From Pavlovales sp. CCMP2436 (lineage: Eukaryota > Haptophyta > Pavlovophyceae > Pavlovales): a stretch of DNA of 19,655 nucleotides. A program made the translations under genes and the position numbers. Positions within the stretch are counted from its first letter, which is position 1. Each line of letters opens with the position of its first letter. Of the stretch, positions 7,541 to 16,050 are shown piece by piece. The notes beneath the pieces are model-generated. The model did not search any database, was not told the DNA's origin, and was given only the letters and a program-made list of their open reading frames with translations. Location: contig MU631381.1 in NCBI GenBank assembly GCA_026770615.1, forward strand, positions 352,974-372,628. Reading direction: 5' to 3'.

Positions 7541-8799
7541 TAGCAACTGAACGGCTTCCCGCCCAAGAACGAACAGCCGATCACGGTCAACTCTGGGCAG
7601 GCCGCCGCCAAGCGCGCGGCCAACTACGCGATCCAGACGCGCGAGCCGCACGAGCACTCCGGCATGACCACGCTCAGTTCAACGAGGACCTACGCGCTCA
7701 CGGTGCGTCGCTCAAGAACAGCTTGCTGCGCCGCCGCTCTCTCTTTCGACCGACGCGCACCTGCCGCTCGAGATCTACGACCGCATGCCGCCCGAGATCA
7801 ACGAGCACCTGACGCTCGAGATCTACGACCGCATGCCGCCCGAGATCAACGAGCACCTGACGCTCGAGATCTACGACCGCATGCAGTCCGAGATCAACGA
7901 ACACCTGACGCTCGAGATCTACGACCGCATGCCGCTCGAGATCAACGAGCACTTGCCGCTCGAGGTCACCGCGCACATCTCGTCGCCCGAGACCACTGCG
8001 CACATGCCGCTCGAGGCCAACGCGCACCTGTCGCCGCCCGAGGTCATTGCGCACACGCCGCTCCTGGCCAACATGCTCACGCACTCGATGCCGCTCTCGC
8101 CCGACATGCTCACACAGTGCCTCACCGAGGACTGCAGCAAGCAGGCGACGCAGTGCATCCTCGGGCAAGGAGACGGGCCCTTCTGCGAGGACAACAACTG
8201 CCACTTCAAGCAGTACCTCGTCACCCAGAAGAAACTCTACTTGGCAGTGCGTCGATGACCAACCCGACCGCCAAGCTCGACTCCGAGACGTACGCCGTCA
8301 CACAGCGCGACGCCTATGGCGAGCCGACCTCGTACAACTTCAACAACGACCCGCTTGACGATGACATCACCAAGCGCCTGCGCGTCTTCGGCATCCTGTC
8401 TGGGCAGAACATGGACGACTCCGAGAGCTACCCGACCAAGTTCTGCGCGCCGAGCTCCATTGCTCGTGCATCCGTCGGCGTCTACCAGCGCTCGACCGGC
8501 CTGTACAAGTACACGTGCACCTTCGAGGACTGCCGTGACCAGGCCAAGAACATGTTGTCCAACTGCAAGCGCACCGCGCGCTTCGCCACCGCCGAGCTCA
8601 TCTCCATCCAAGACGGAGAGCCGCCGAGCTTTGGCACGGTAACAAGGACAACTTTGTCCGCAAGGACTGCAGCACAGTAGCTTACGAGTGCTGGGAGTGT
8701 GTGCTGGTTGGCAACGACCGCCTGCGCTGCCGCAACTGCACCCTCGGCTACTTCTGCAAGGCGTGCCACACGCCAAGGGCCTACTACACTAAATCCTAG
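7541..8799 (+). pseudogene. Extra copia module: 8-residue repeats plus Cys-rich multi-finger region
   Basis: This segment lies between the nucleocapsid knuckle and the protease, where most copia elements have only a short linker. After two apparent frame changes (about 7660 and 7710) it gives an 8-residue repeat array (7767 to about 8060), then a Cys-rich stretch CLTEDCSKQATQC...FCEDNNCHFKQYL to 8258. The next frame, from ATG 8255, overlaps that stop as ATGA and gives YKYTCTFEDCRDQAKNMLSNC. A third frame, from about 8638, ends with ECWECVLVGNDRLRCRNC then GYFCKACH before TAG 8797. Repeated Cys-x2/4-Cys pairs suggest several zinc-binding units. I cannot name the family. It could be a captured host domain or a lineage-specific gag extension for nucleic-acid or ubiquitin-system binding. 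Confidence 0.5.
7767..8060 (+). repeat. 48-bp tandem repeat coding an alternating 8-residue motif
   Basis: Four units of 48 bp (7767-7814, 7815-7862, 7863-7910, 7911-7958) start with CTCGAGATCTACGACCGCAT. Each encodes two 8-residue halves, LEIYDRMP and PEINEHLT. Two diverged 51-bp units follow (7959-8009, 8010-8060), with halves such as LEVTAHISS, PETTAHMP and LEANAHLSP. The first three units are nearly identical, while the rest drift, so the array has grown recently at its left end. The repeat keeps length divisible by three. Confidence 0.9.
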
Positions 8800-9400
8800 C
8801 CTACGCCGCACAGCAAGCCGTAGCCAAACCCAGCCACATCGGCGCCACCGCCGACTCACAAGCCGCCGCCTGAGGAGGACACGTACTCCGCAATGCTCAA
8901 GCCGCCGCAATCGCCCGCCTTCGTCTCCACACAACACTACGACATCGCCGCGCCATCGCAGAACAATCTGACGACGCCGCTGCCTGCACCAACAACATCT
9001 CCTCTGCCATTGCCGATCACATCGCCGCAGCACTTCGCGCTCGCCAGCTCGCAGCCGCCGATGCAGTCGCAATCGATCGACTCTCTGCTACTACAGATTA
9101 TAAACGTAAGTTGTAACACAAAACTATTAACTTCCCTATCCCAAGAGTCCACGTCGGCGCCTCCTCCGCAAAAAGAATCAGCCCAGGCGCCGCCTTTTCA
9201 GCCGATCTCTACGTCGGCGCCTCCTCCGCCAAAAGAATCTCCCTTGACGCCGCCTCTTCAGCCGATTCCCATGACGACGCTGCCTCCGCCGCAGCAACCC
9301 AAGGGCAACCTGCCCACTGTGTCGCTCAGACCTTCATGGCTGACTGGCCAAGCGCGCTTGCCGATCTTCACCTGCAAGCCTTCTGAGCACCTCCTCACGG
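8800..9400 (+). pseudogene. Pro-rich linker with 60-bp repeats, upstream of the copia protease
   Basis: Frame 1 continues from TAG 8797 through a second TAG at 8821 into a low-complexity Pro/Ser/Thr/Gln-rich segment. The unit beginning ACGTCGGCGCCTCCTCCGC occurs at 9151 and again at 9211 (60-bp period; STSAPPP.KES..PP.QPI), with a third partial unit near 9271. Both TAGs sit in Pro/Ser/Gln-rich surroundings where a CAG codon would fit. The linker probably spaces the gag extension from the protease; it has no catalytic motif. Confidence 0.55.
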
Positions 9401-10104
9401 CCTACAGCGTGACCGAGGACAAGGATGACAAGCACTCCTCGGCGCCCATCAAAACGCACGACATGTTTGCCTTCGACGCCACGCGCAACTCGGGCTGCTC
9501 CGTCAGCATGCTTATCAACGAGAGCTGGGGACTCATCACAGACCCACAGCTGACCAAGGCCAGCATCTCAGTGGCCAATCACGCAGCTATGCAAGCTGTG
9601 CACAGCGGCCTCATCTCCGCCACGTACACAGACGACGTCGGCGGATACCTACGAGTTGACTTCATCGACTCGCTCTTCGTGCACGGCCTGAAGATACCGC
9701 TCATCTCAGTCCGCTCGCTGGCAGCTCAAGGCTGCTCCATCATCTTCGACGTCATCGTTGGCTCCCTGAAGTCCATTACGTCGACTCGGCGCACACAGAT
9801 CAAGTTCGGCATCGATCACCTCATCAAGTGCTCGGTCAACGTGCCGCTCGACTACACGCCGACCATCCACAAGGCGCTCTCTGCTAACCTCTCGCAGGAG
9901 ACGTCCGACCTCTGGCGGGCCCGCTTCAACCACGCAGGCCGCCACGCCGTCCGCCGCACGATCGCTCAGCACCCTGACATCGCCGGCGTCGAGGCCAAGC
10001 CCGAGATCTTCTCTAAGTCCGACGTCGCGCGGATGAAGGCCCTGCCCTTCAACGGCACGCGCACTCCTTCGTCTCGACCATTCGATATCAGAAAACAGCG
10101 ACGT
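9401..10104 (+). pseudogene. Copia aspartic protease and GAG-pre-integrase region
   Basis: The retropepsin-like domain cleaves the polyprotein in the particle. The active-site block reads RNSGCSVSMLINESWG (about 9484-9531), where the family motif is Asp-Ser/Thr-Gly-Ala/Cys-Ser; the catalytic Asp is replaced by Asn at 9487-9489. The downstream signature PLISVRSLAAQGCSIIFDV matches the Leu-Leu-Ser-Val end of copia proteases. The pre-integrase segment LWRARFNHAGRHAVRRTI follows. Its usual first zinc-binding His is Arg, and the later Cys pair appears as Ser (FSKSDVARMKALPF), so the zinc site is probably lost. The frame breaks near 10090 at the start of the integrase core. Confidence 0.7.
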
Positions 10105-10584
10105 GCTCGGGCCGATCAACGGTCTCCCTCCTCACGTCGCGCGCATTGCCATCGTCTTCAAGGACGACTTCACGGCATATACCCGCATCTACATGATGCA
10201 CGTCAAGTCCGAGGCGCCTGCAAAGCTTTACCTAGACGAGATGGGAGCCAACTCCCTTCAGCACCGACGCGCAGGCGCAAGGCTGCACCTCGACGGCGCG
10301 TCGGAGCTCACTTCCTCGGCCTGGACGGCCGTCTTGCGCAAGACGACATGTTCATCAACGAGGTGTCAGTCCCGTACTATCCCGAGACCAACAGCGTCGC
10401 AGAGCGCACCTTTGGCACCCTCATCCCCAACGTGCGCGCAATGCTCAACGCGTCCAGCATGTTGCCTCGCTGGTGGGGGTGGGCTATCAATGTGGACGCG
10501 CAACCAGCTCACCTCTTCGGGTGACAAGTTCTCGCCATACGAAAAGCTCTTTGGCAAGGCGTCCGATCTGTCCAAGCTCCGCAT
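10090..10584 (+). pseudogene. Copia integrase core (DDE), split across frames
   Basis: The integrase inserts the cDNA into the chromosome. The first acidic residue lies in SDVLGPINGLPP (frame 2, about 10097-10132), followed by IVFKDDFTAYTRIYMMHVKS, typical of the core strands. The second is in LHLDG (Asp codon 10292-10294). The catalytic Glu is in SVAERTFGTL in frame 1 (codon 10402-10404), about 36 codons later, which matches the D-x35-E spacing. PRWWGWAINVDA and FSPYEKLFGKASDLSKLRI complete the domain in yet another frame. At least three frame changes fall inside this domain, so no active enzyme can be made. All three catalytic acids are preserved. Confidence 0.75.
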
Positions 10585-11210
10585 ATGAGGGTGCCCAGTG
10601 GCATATCTACGGCAAGCCCCGCGCGACGCCACCAGCAAGTTCGGACCGCGCGCGCTGCATGGCAACTTCGTCGGGTATGGCTCCTCGGGCATCTTCAAGA
10701 ACGGCCAGCTGCGCCACGCCCTCGGATACGTTCTACTCACAGCCGACAACGTCATCACGGTCTCTCGGCATGTGCTCTTTAACGAGTCCACCATCGCCAA
10801 CAACACTTCAAGGAGCGTGCACTTCAGCGGCTCCAACCCGATCACCAACACCTCCGGCTTCCCCGCCCGACGACGACCAGATCGCCGCCGACAGAGCAGC
10901 CTATGGGGTGAAGTCGAGGACGTCAACGACGACTCGCCGCCGCTCAACCAAGACTCGAACTCAGACGACGATGACGCGCCGCCGCCGCCGCGCACCGCCA
11001 CGCCGACCTCATCCTCCGAGCCATTCTCAGAGCCTTCCTCTGAGCCATCCTCTCCGCCGATTGTTAGCCCGACCGGCGACATCCGCGTCGGGATGCGACA
11101 GCAGCCACGACACAACTACACGGCCAATGTGGTCCTACTCGCCGTCGACGTGCCGACGCCCGAGAACTTTAAGGACGCCATGGCCAGCGACTACAAGTAT
11201 GATTGGGCCA
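10585..11210 (+). pseudogene. Copia integrase C-terminal region and acidic/Pro-rich linker to RT
   Basis: Frame 2 gives YLRQAPRDATSKFGPRALHG then NFVGYGSSGIFKNGQ and VITVSRHVLFNES. This is the well-known copia sequence after the core (Gly-Tyr motif, then ...V.FNE). It is followed by a long Asp/Ser/Pro-rich linker (DDDDAPPPPRTATPTSSSEP) and NYTANVVLLAVDVPTPENFK, which leads into the RT. The frame changes near 11210. The linker is the least conserved part of copia polyproteins. Confidence 0.7.
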
Positions 11211-12786
11211 CTGCCACATCGCTGAGCTCGAGTCCCACTGTGTTCTCCACACATGGGACGAGGTTTCCATCCGCGAGCGAGCGCCGAGCATCCCGACCAA
11301 GTTCGTCTTCAAGAAACCTCAAGCCGACGGGACGGTTGACAAGTACACGGCGCGCATCGTCGCGCAAGAATTCCGGCAAATCCCAGGTCTCCACTACGAC
11401 GAGACCTACTCCCCGACGCTGCGCTACGACTCGTTGCGTTTACTCCTCGCTCACGCCGCCTTCATGCGCAAGCCCGGCGACTCTCGCTGGCAAGTCTGCA
11501 GCACAGATGTGTCATCAGCATACCTCAACGTTGAGGTCCCCGACTCGGAACAACTCCACCTCGGACTCCCGCCGCTCTTCCAGTCCAAGGTCATCGCGCC
11601 GCCCGGCTTCAAGGTCGCGCTGCGCTGCCGCCGCGCCATCAACGGTCTCAAGCAGAGTGGCCGACTCTGGTGGAAGATCAATCTCGACATCATGGAACGC
11701 ATCAAGTTCCACCGCATCGACGCCTCCTGGTCTGTCTACCGCCGCATCCGTGAGGACGGCTCTATCGACCTTGCGGGCTTGTTCGTGGACGACTTCCTTC
11801 TACTCTCGAGCTCTCCAAGCCCAACGGCCTGCGCAGAGATCGTCGACGAGCTTAAGAGGTTCTACGACATCCGTTTCCTCGGCCCCATCAAGACCTTCCT
11901 CGGCGTCATCGTCGATCAGGATGAGAAGAGCATCACAATGTCGATGCCTTTCTACATCGCGATCTGCCTCGAGCGCTTCGACCTCTTGGGCATCTCCACG
12001 AGGAAGTCTCCCATGATGATCGACCTCGACAAGCACGACGGCTCGGACGAGCCCGAGCTACTCGATCGCGAGGGCAGCTCCAACTTCCGCTCCTTGGTCG
12101 AGGCGCTGCTCTTCATCTCCAACACCTGCCGGCCGGACGTCGCTTTCGCATCAAGCTTCCTCGCGCGCTCGATAGCATCTCCGACCAGCTCTGCGCTCGA
12201 CGCCGCCAAGCGCGTCTGGCTCTACCTCGCTGGCTCGACAAACCAAGGTCTCCTCTACCGCAGCTCCAAGGCGTGCAAAGAGGAGACGCTGCCGCACCTA
12301 GTGACCTACGTCGACTCTGACTGGGCAGCCGACCTCGAGCGCCGCTGTTCGACTACTGGGTATGTCTTTTTCTTTGCAGGCGCGCCTGTCAGCTGGCGCT
12401 CCTCTCGGTAGTCCATCACCATGCTCTCGTCGACAAAAGCCGAGTACCTCGCCCTCGCCGACGCCGGCAAGAAGGCCATCTACTTCTGAGACATTATCAA
12501 CGACCTGGGCATCATCAAGGTCAACGCCCCGCTCCCGCTCTTTGAGGACAACAAGGGCGCGATCGACCTCGCGCACAACCCCTAGTTCCACTCGCGCATC
12601 AAGCACATTGACATTCGGCATCACTTCATTCGCCACTGTGTCGAGCACAAGGTCATCTCCATCCAGAAGGTGGGCCCCAACGACAACATCGCTAACGGCT
12701 TCACCAAGCCGCTCGGAGGTGCCCAGTTCAAGCTCTTCGCGAAGCTGATCACGGACCTGATCAAGCCAACGACCAAGTTCCAGTAG
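11203..12786 (+). pseudogene. Copia reverse transcriptase and RNase H
   Basis: This is the best preserved part: one frame, open to 12408. RT blocks include FVFKKPQADGTVDKYTARIV, QVCSTDVSSAYLNVEV (first catalytic Asp), AINGLKQSGRLWWKI and LAGLFVDDFLLLSSS (the Asp-Asp pair). RNase H begins around LVTYVDSDWAADLERRCSTT, an Asp-containing motif typical of copia. From there the frame meets TAG 12409, TGA 12487 and TAG 12583, each within conserved sequence that resumes at once: SITMLSSTKAEYLALADAG, DIINDLGI, FHSRIKHIDIRHHFI. It ends at TAG 12784 after GFTKPLGG. RT catalytic residues are intact, but full-length protein cannot be made under the standard code. Similarity to copia Pol is clear by motif order. 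Confidence 0.88.
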
Positions 12787-12856
12787 CACTTCATCACTTT
12801 GGCGTTTTGGCAACATGCATATTCTCAACTGCATCATCCACCCTACTCATCAGATC

Positions 12857-12865
12857 GAGGGGGGG
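12857..12865 (+). other. Polypurine tract
   Basis: GAGGGGGGG lies two bases before the TG of the 3' LTR, the standard position for the plus-strand primer of LTR retrotransposons. Confidence 0.8.
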
Positions 12866-12867
12866 TG

Positions 12868-13112
12868 TGTCAAGGTAATCTGACACTTTTCAGAATTACC
12901 TGACTCGATCCTCCCGGACTCTCAGTCCGGGACATTCGCAGTCCGGCTAAATTAGCAAGGAACTTGTCTCCGCCAAGAAGATAAGTTTCTATGATTAAAC
13001 TTGAGTCGTTTCTGCTCTCGCTTCTATTATTAGTAATCACTCTAGCTCCCGTCGACAGCCCTCGACGGCGCTTCACTCCAGACTCCTGCGCCACCACAGA
13101 AGTACCTTAACA
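12868..13112 (+). repeat. 3' LTR (245 bp)
   Basis: It begins TGTCAAGGTAATCTGACAC and ends TACCTTAACA. It shares the CCCGGACT/AGTCCGGG hairpin and the CTCTAGCTCCCGTCGA block with the 5' LTR. It is 17 bases longer, mainly from extra sequence around 13000-13035 (AAACTTGAGTCG and TTATTAGTA). CTTAC follows at 13113-13117. Confidence 0.9.
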
Positions 13113-13117
13113 CTTAC

Positions 13118-13443
13118 CATCGCGACTGTGGGGAGGTAAGCAATTGCGCTAGCCGTCAGTGCTTGTCAGCCGACTGAGCCGACTGCCCTACTTGTCTTGG
13201 TAGCACCAGCAGGTCAGAAGGCCGTCAGCTTTGGCGCCGAGGCCGTGAGTGAGTCTAACATGCGAACATCGACGACGCTTGATCGGAGTGAAGGGCCCGT
13301 GCTCCTCCTTCTCCTGCGGCAGCACCGTCTCCTCGCCCTACACTCTGCAAGAGGTGCTGCGTTTCTGCGACCAGTATTCCTGCTGCGACGTTCCCGCGCA
13401 AAATGACATACTGAAATGTATGCACTATCAGGAATTTGAATAA
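13118..13443 (+). pseudogene. Possible Cys-rich host exon next to the insertion
   Basis: The sequence after the target duplication looks partly coding. From 13249 the frame contains KGPCSSFSCGSTVSSPYTLQ followed by EVLRFCDQYSCCDVPAQNDI, with six cysteines in about 35 residues, and stops at TAA 13441. A GTAAG at 13136 and a CAG at 13210 could be splice donor and acceptor. The Cys spacing (C...FC..Y.SCC) recalls folate-receptor-like extracellular domains of protists, but this is weak. The retrotransposon lies just upstream and may have separated this exon from the rest of its gene. Confidence 0.25.
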
Positions 13444-13865
13444 ATTACATAGATATATAGAATGATGAGCACGAAATTTCTTGGATCGAAAGAAATCATG
13501 TTTGGTGGACTTGCATTGAGTTCATTGCTACTTGCTTGATGTGTTAATTTTAGACCGTTGCATGTCACATTAGAGAAAAATAGGCGATAATTCGGCCAAA
13601 TATGAATATACCGCATAAAAATATCTCGAAAAATCCAGATCCAGTCTATAAACTTGGCGAAATCAGGTAAATGTTAAATGATTTAGATCCAAGCTGCTCT
13701 GCCCATACATTTGTGCGCTCACTCTTACGCTCTAAGGGCCACGAATCTAAGATGGATACAGAACAAACCCTGTCCGAGATGCACCGCTGTCGCTGGCGTT
13801 GCGAAGTTCTGCAACACTTTAATGCTCTTGTGATTTCGTTATATGAATTATAAATATGTATTGCA
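13444..13865. other. AT-rich gene-less spacer
   Basis: The stretch has no convincing gene. A 60-codon open frame at 13671-13853 lacks recognisable features. The region ends where MITE copy B begins. Confidence 0.5.
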
Positions 13866-14040
13866 TACAGGGGATCGCGGGCAATAAGAACGGAGAATTT
13901 GAGGCTGAGGCTCGTCAGTTTCTTAGCAAATTACATACAAACAATGTTTAGTTTTGCTTAAATTACTATTGAAGGGCACAGCAAAAAACGAGGCTCAGTT
14001 TCTTAACGTTGCGATTTCTTATCGCCCGCGATCCCCTGTA
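13866..14040. mobile_element. MITE family 1, copy B (175 bp)
   Basis: The left end TACAGGGGATCGCGGGCAAT and the right end ATTGCCCGCGATCCCCTGTA (one C in place of T in the inner part) match copy A. The interior shares GAGGCTGAGG, TTACATACAAACAATG and AAAAAACGAGGCTCAG. TA flanks both sides. Orientation is the same as copy A. Confidence 0.88.
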
Positions 14041-15212
14041 CTATAAGTGTACTCATTATACTTACGAATTCTAGATATCGCATCGGCACAGATATTAGGC
14101 AATAGCTGGAATTAACATAGCTGGAACTGCGCGCGATATGTAATATAATAATGTATTAGTTGCGCTAAATAATCACTAAATAAAGGTGATATTTCGCTAT
14201 GATCCGCCATGCTTGGGGGGTTTGATGAACGCTTATGCGACATACTTAAACGGCAGATTTGCGCATGAGACCTGCTGCCTCGGCCGAGTAAGCAGCCGAG
14301 TGTCACGAGACCGCGCGACATATGTAAACTAGTAGCGCTATATCATTGTGCAAACTTAATGTATAATATGTCGCTGTTCCCAATAATCTACAGCTAACGC
14401 TCCGTTATCGTGCCCTACCTGAATGTTGTGCTGGTCTGATTGCTGCGTCGCCCATGGACAACATCTATTTCATATCGCGATACACTATAAGCGCGCAGGG
14501 GCCAGTCTGGTGGTTACAAATTACGAAAATATCCGGCAGCAATCCTCTAGAGCAACTCACGTACCAAGTTGCAAGCAGATTCGTGAATGGCGCGCCTCAT
14601 TTGTAACGAATCTGCAGCTACCGCTCTGTTATCGTGCCCGAACTTTAGGAAGCATGCCTTTCTCTTCGCTTCCGAACGATGCGATAAACAAAATTTTAGT
14701 TACCTTTATTATATTAGCACACGTTGCAGGTGCACCTGGCGCGCGCGCCGTTCCCTCTGCGCCATCGCTGATGACTAAAAAGCACCACGCTTGGGCAGCT
14801 TATAGGGTCTCATTCCTTCCCGCCCTGGTGTGTACGCCGGGAAAGTCTCGGGCCACGGGGGTCTTCCCCGTTGAGCATTACCTGCAGCCGCAGGTGACTA
14901 AGACTCTTACCCGAGGTGTCTCCACGGCCGCTTCCAGTCGTCTCGCGATGGCGTGGAGTGGGCCAGGCGTTCGCACCAGGGTCTTCGCCGCTTCGTTCAA
15001 CGCGGAGCAGCGCTGCACTGCCAATGTGTGTGTGTTGGATACGACGATGATGCCGCTTCAGTGGGAAGTGGCTGCTGCGGCGCGCGTGCTTGGAGCCTCG
15101 TGCCATGGTGTGTGGATGTGCGTGTGTGTCTGTGTCTGCGTGTGCATGTGGGGGTTTGGGAGTGGGAGAGGGGAAGCCTGTAGAACGTGACTACAACTTC
15201 CGCCATGCTCGA
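14041..15212. other. Spacer with weak coding signals and a GT-rich tract
   Basis: A 255-codon plus frame (14423-15190) ends in a GT/GC-rich low-complexity tail and shows no domain; I do not call it a gene. The GC-rich part at about 14810-15060 could be the relic of a retroelement in either strand. A direct repeat (14388 and 14610) is listed separately, and a GTGTGT-rich tract lies at about 15108-15152. Confidence 0.35.
14388..14640. repeat. Direct repeat about 220 bp apart
   Basis: AATCTACAGCTAACGCTCCG-TTATCGTGCCC near 14388 recurs near 14608-14640 as AATCTGCAGCTACCGCTCTG-TTATCGTGCCC. The second copy is also the right half of an inverted pair, GCAGATTCGT (about 14575) and ACGAATCTGC (about 14606). 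The origin is not clear. Confidence 0.5.
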
Positions 15213-15295
15213 TAGGGCTCGATCGCTCGATCTCAGCTTCAGTCTCAGACATGTTGCCTCTCGCACACTGCTGAGCCATATATATATACAACACA
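15213..15295. repeat. Second copy of the diverged repeat at 989-1103
   Basis: It contains TAGGGCTCGATCGCTCGA then TCTCAGC, and further on CTGCTGAGCC before a TA tract and ACAACAC, in the same order as the left copy. It directly precedes the family-2 tandem copy at 15299. Confidence 0.4.
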
Positions 15296-15298
15296 ACA

Positions 15299-15400
15299 TT
15301 CAGAACAGTCAGACGCCAGCTTGAATCCCTATCAGTAACATATATATAATTAGCATGTCAGACGCCAGCTTGAATCCCTATCAGTATATATAATTAGCAT
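15299..15400. repeat. Family-2 element in tandem (two units)
   Basis: A leading TTCAGAACA is followed by two units: 15308-15356 (49 bp) and 15357-15400 (44 bp). Each reads GTCAGACGCCAGCTTGAATC-CCTATCAGTA, then TA repeats, then ATTAGCAT. They differ by a 5-base indel. The same sequence is found inverted at 6007-6045 within the TA tract, which links this location to the fold-back element there. Confidence 0.75.
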
Positions 15401-15822
15401 GTATGTCGTCGACCCAGGCAGAGGAAATCGCCCATAGGCAGGCACTACATGGTACACGTGGTGGTGGGCTCCGCCCATCTATAAGGGCTCTATTCGACAA
15501 CGCATCATCGCTATATCATATGGCAATATAATACACTTAGCGTGCAGCAGGAGCGAACAAAGTCTTCTTCTCCGTCACTGCCTGCGGCATGCAGCGTTGC
15601 CACTATCGGCCCCTCCCCAGCATGTCCCGTCCGTGTCATGCATAATTAATACGGAATAATCCCGCCAGCGCGCTATGATTTGGATCTCGACCCAAGGTTC
15701 TATTTATGAGCCGTAAGCAATTAACTATAAAAGGTATCTATTGAAGTTTTAAATAACCATCATTTTGGATAAGTGGCTATATTTCTTATGCAATATTAAG
15801 ATACGTCGCAATGCCAATAATT
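15401..15822. other. Gene-less spacer with promoter-like motifs
   Basis: No reading frame is convincing. A CTATAAGGGCTCT motif near 15480 and a CTATAAAAGG motif near 15726 are TATA-like, but no gene starts downstream on the plus strand in a way that confirms them. The minus-strand HMG gene ends at 15823, so its 3' untranslated region lies here. Confidence 0.35.
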
Positions 15823-16050
15823 TCAGTTGTAGTATGTGGCCTTCTTGTCGTCGTCGAAGTCGCGCCAGAGCTCGTCGAGCTTCTTGCCAAGTTGGCTGAA
15901 AGAGATATACCGGTTCTCATCCTTGATACTCTCGCACCTCTCCTTGTAGAATTTCATGAACTCAATGAGCTTCTTCCCTTTCGAACCAAACAGCTCTTTT
16001 GTGACCGCAGCATTTTTGCCGGTCGATTCTTTCGCGCCGAGAAGCAGGGG
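15823..16050 (-). CDS. HMG-box domain exon (C-terminus)
   Basis: The minus strand encodes LIEFMKFYKERCESIKDENR followed by YISFSQLGKKLDELWRDFDD and DKKATYYN, then TGA at 15823-15825. This matches the HMG box: an aromatic/Lys-rich first helix, the SF..LGKKL..LWR second helix and a DDDKKA.YY third helix. HMG boxes bend DNA non-sequence-specifically in chromatin proteins. About 20 Lys/Ser-rich residues precede it (GAKESTGKNAAVTKELFGSK). Upstream in the same frame the reading becomes Pro-rich because of a poly-C/poly-G tract, so the exon probably starts near 16050. A different frame upstream (about 16380-16730) seems to be the rest of the gene. Confidence 0.7.
   Translation of the reverse strand, partial: PLLLGAKESTGKNAAVTKELFGSKGKKLIEFMKFYKERCESIKDENRYISFSQLGKKLDELWRDFDDDKKATYYN

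Larger units (their letters stand above)
6198..13112 (+). mobile_element. Decayed full-length Ty1/copia LTR retrotransposon (6.9 kb)
   Basis: Two related LTRs bound an internal region whose order is gag with zinc knuckle, protease, integrase, reverse transcriptase, RNase H. Integrase before RT defines the copia superfamily. The element is inserted with a CTTAC duplication. Coding continuity is lost at several frameshifts (about 7078, 7660-7700, 8637, 10090, 10300, 10490, 10580, 11210), at six apparent internal stop codons (7541, 8797, 8821, 12409, 12487, 12583), and through active-site change in the protease. The LTRs differ by roughly 20 substitutions plus two indels by eye, so the insertion is not recent. 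It cannot move on its own in this state, but intact relatives may exist elsewhere in the genome. Confidence 0.93.

Noticed and set aside
7664..8204. Repetitive frames on both strands across the 48-bp array (ARDLRPHA type and the antisense VDLERQV type)
   Set aside because: A 48-bp repeat stays open in several frames automatically. The LEIYDRMP/PEINEHLT frame is preferred because it leads directly into the Cys-rich sequence.
8255..8258. ATGA stop/start overlap as translational coupling in the copia module
   Set aside because: The element is riddled with frameshifts, so a chance overlap at a decayed frame junction is the simpler reading.
10598..12016. 472-codon frame continuing after the integrase into Ser/Arg-rich sequence
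   Set aside because: Only its first 200 or so codons match copia; beyond about 11210 the RT motifs are in another frame, so the rest is out-of-frame reading.
14423..15190. 255-codon plus-strand frame
   Set aside because: No domain, patchy composition, crosses a direct repeat and ends in a GT-rich microsatellite (Cys-Val repeats). Chance openness is more likely than a gene.
15058..15299. Minus-strand frame rich in His/Thr (HTQTQTHTHIHTP)
   Set aside because: It is translation of the GT/CA tract, without a domain.
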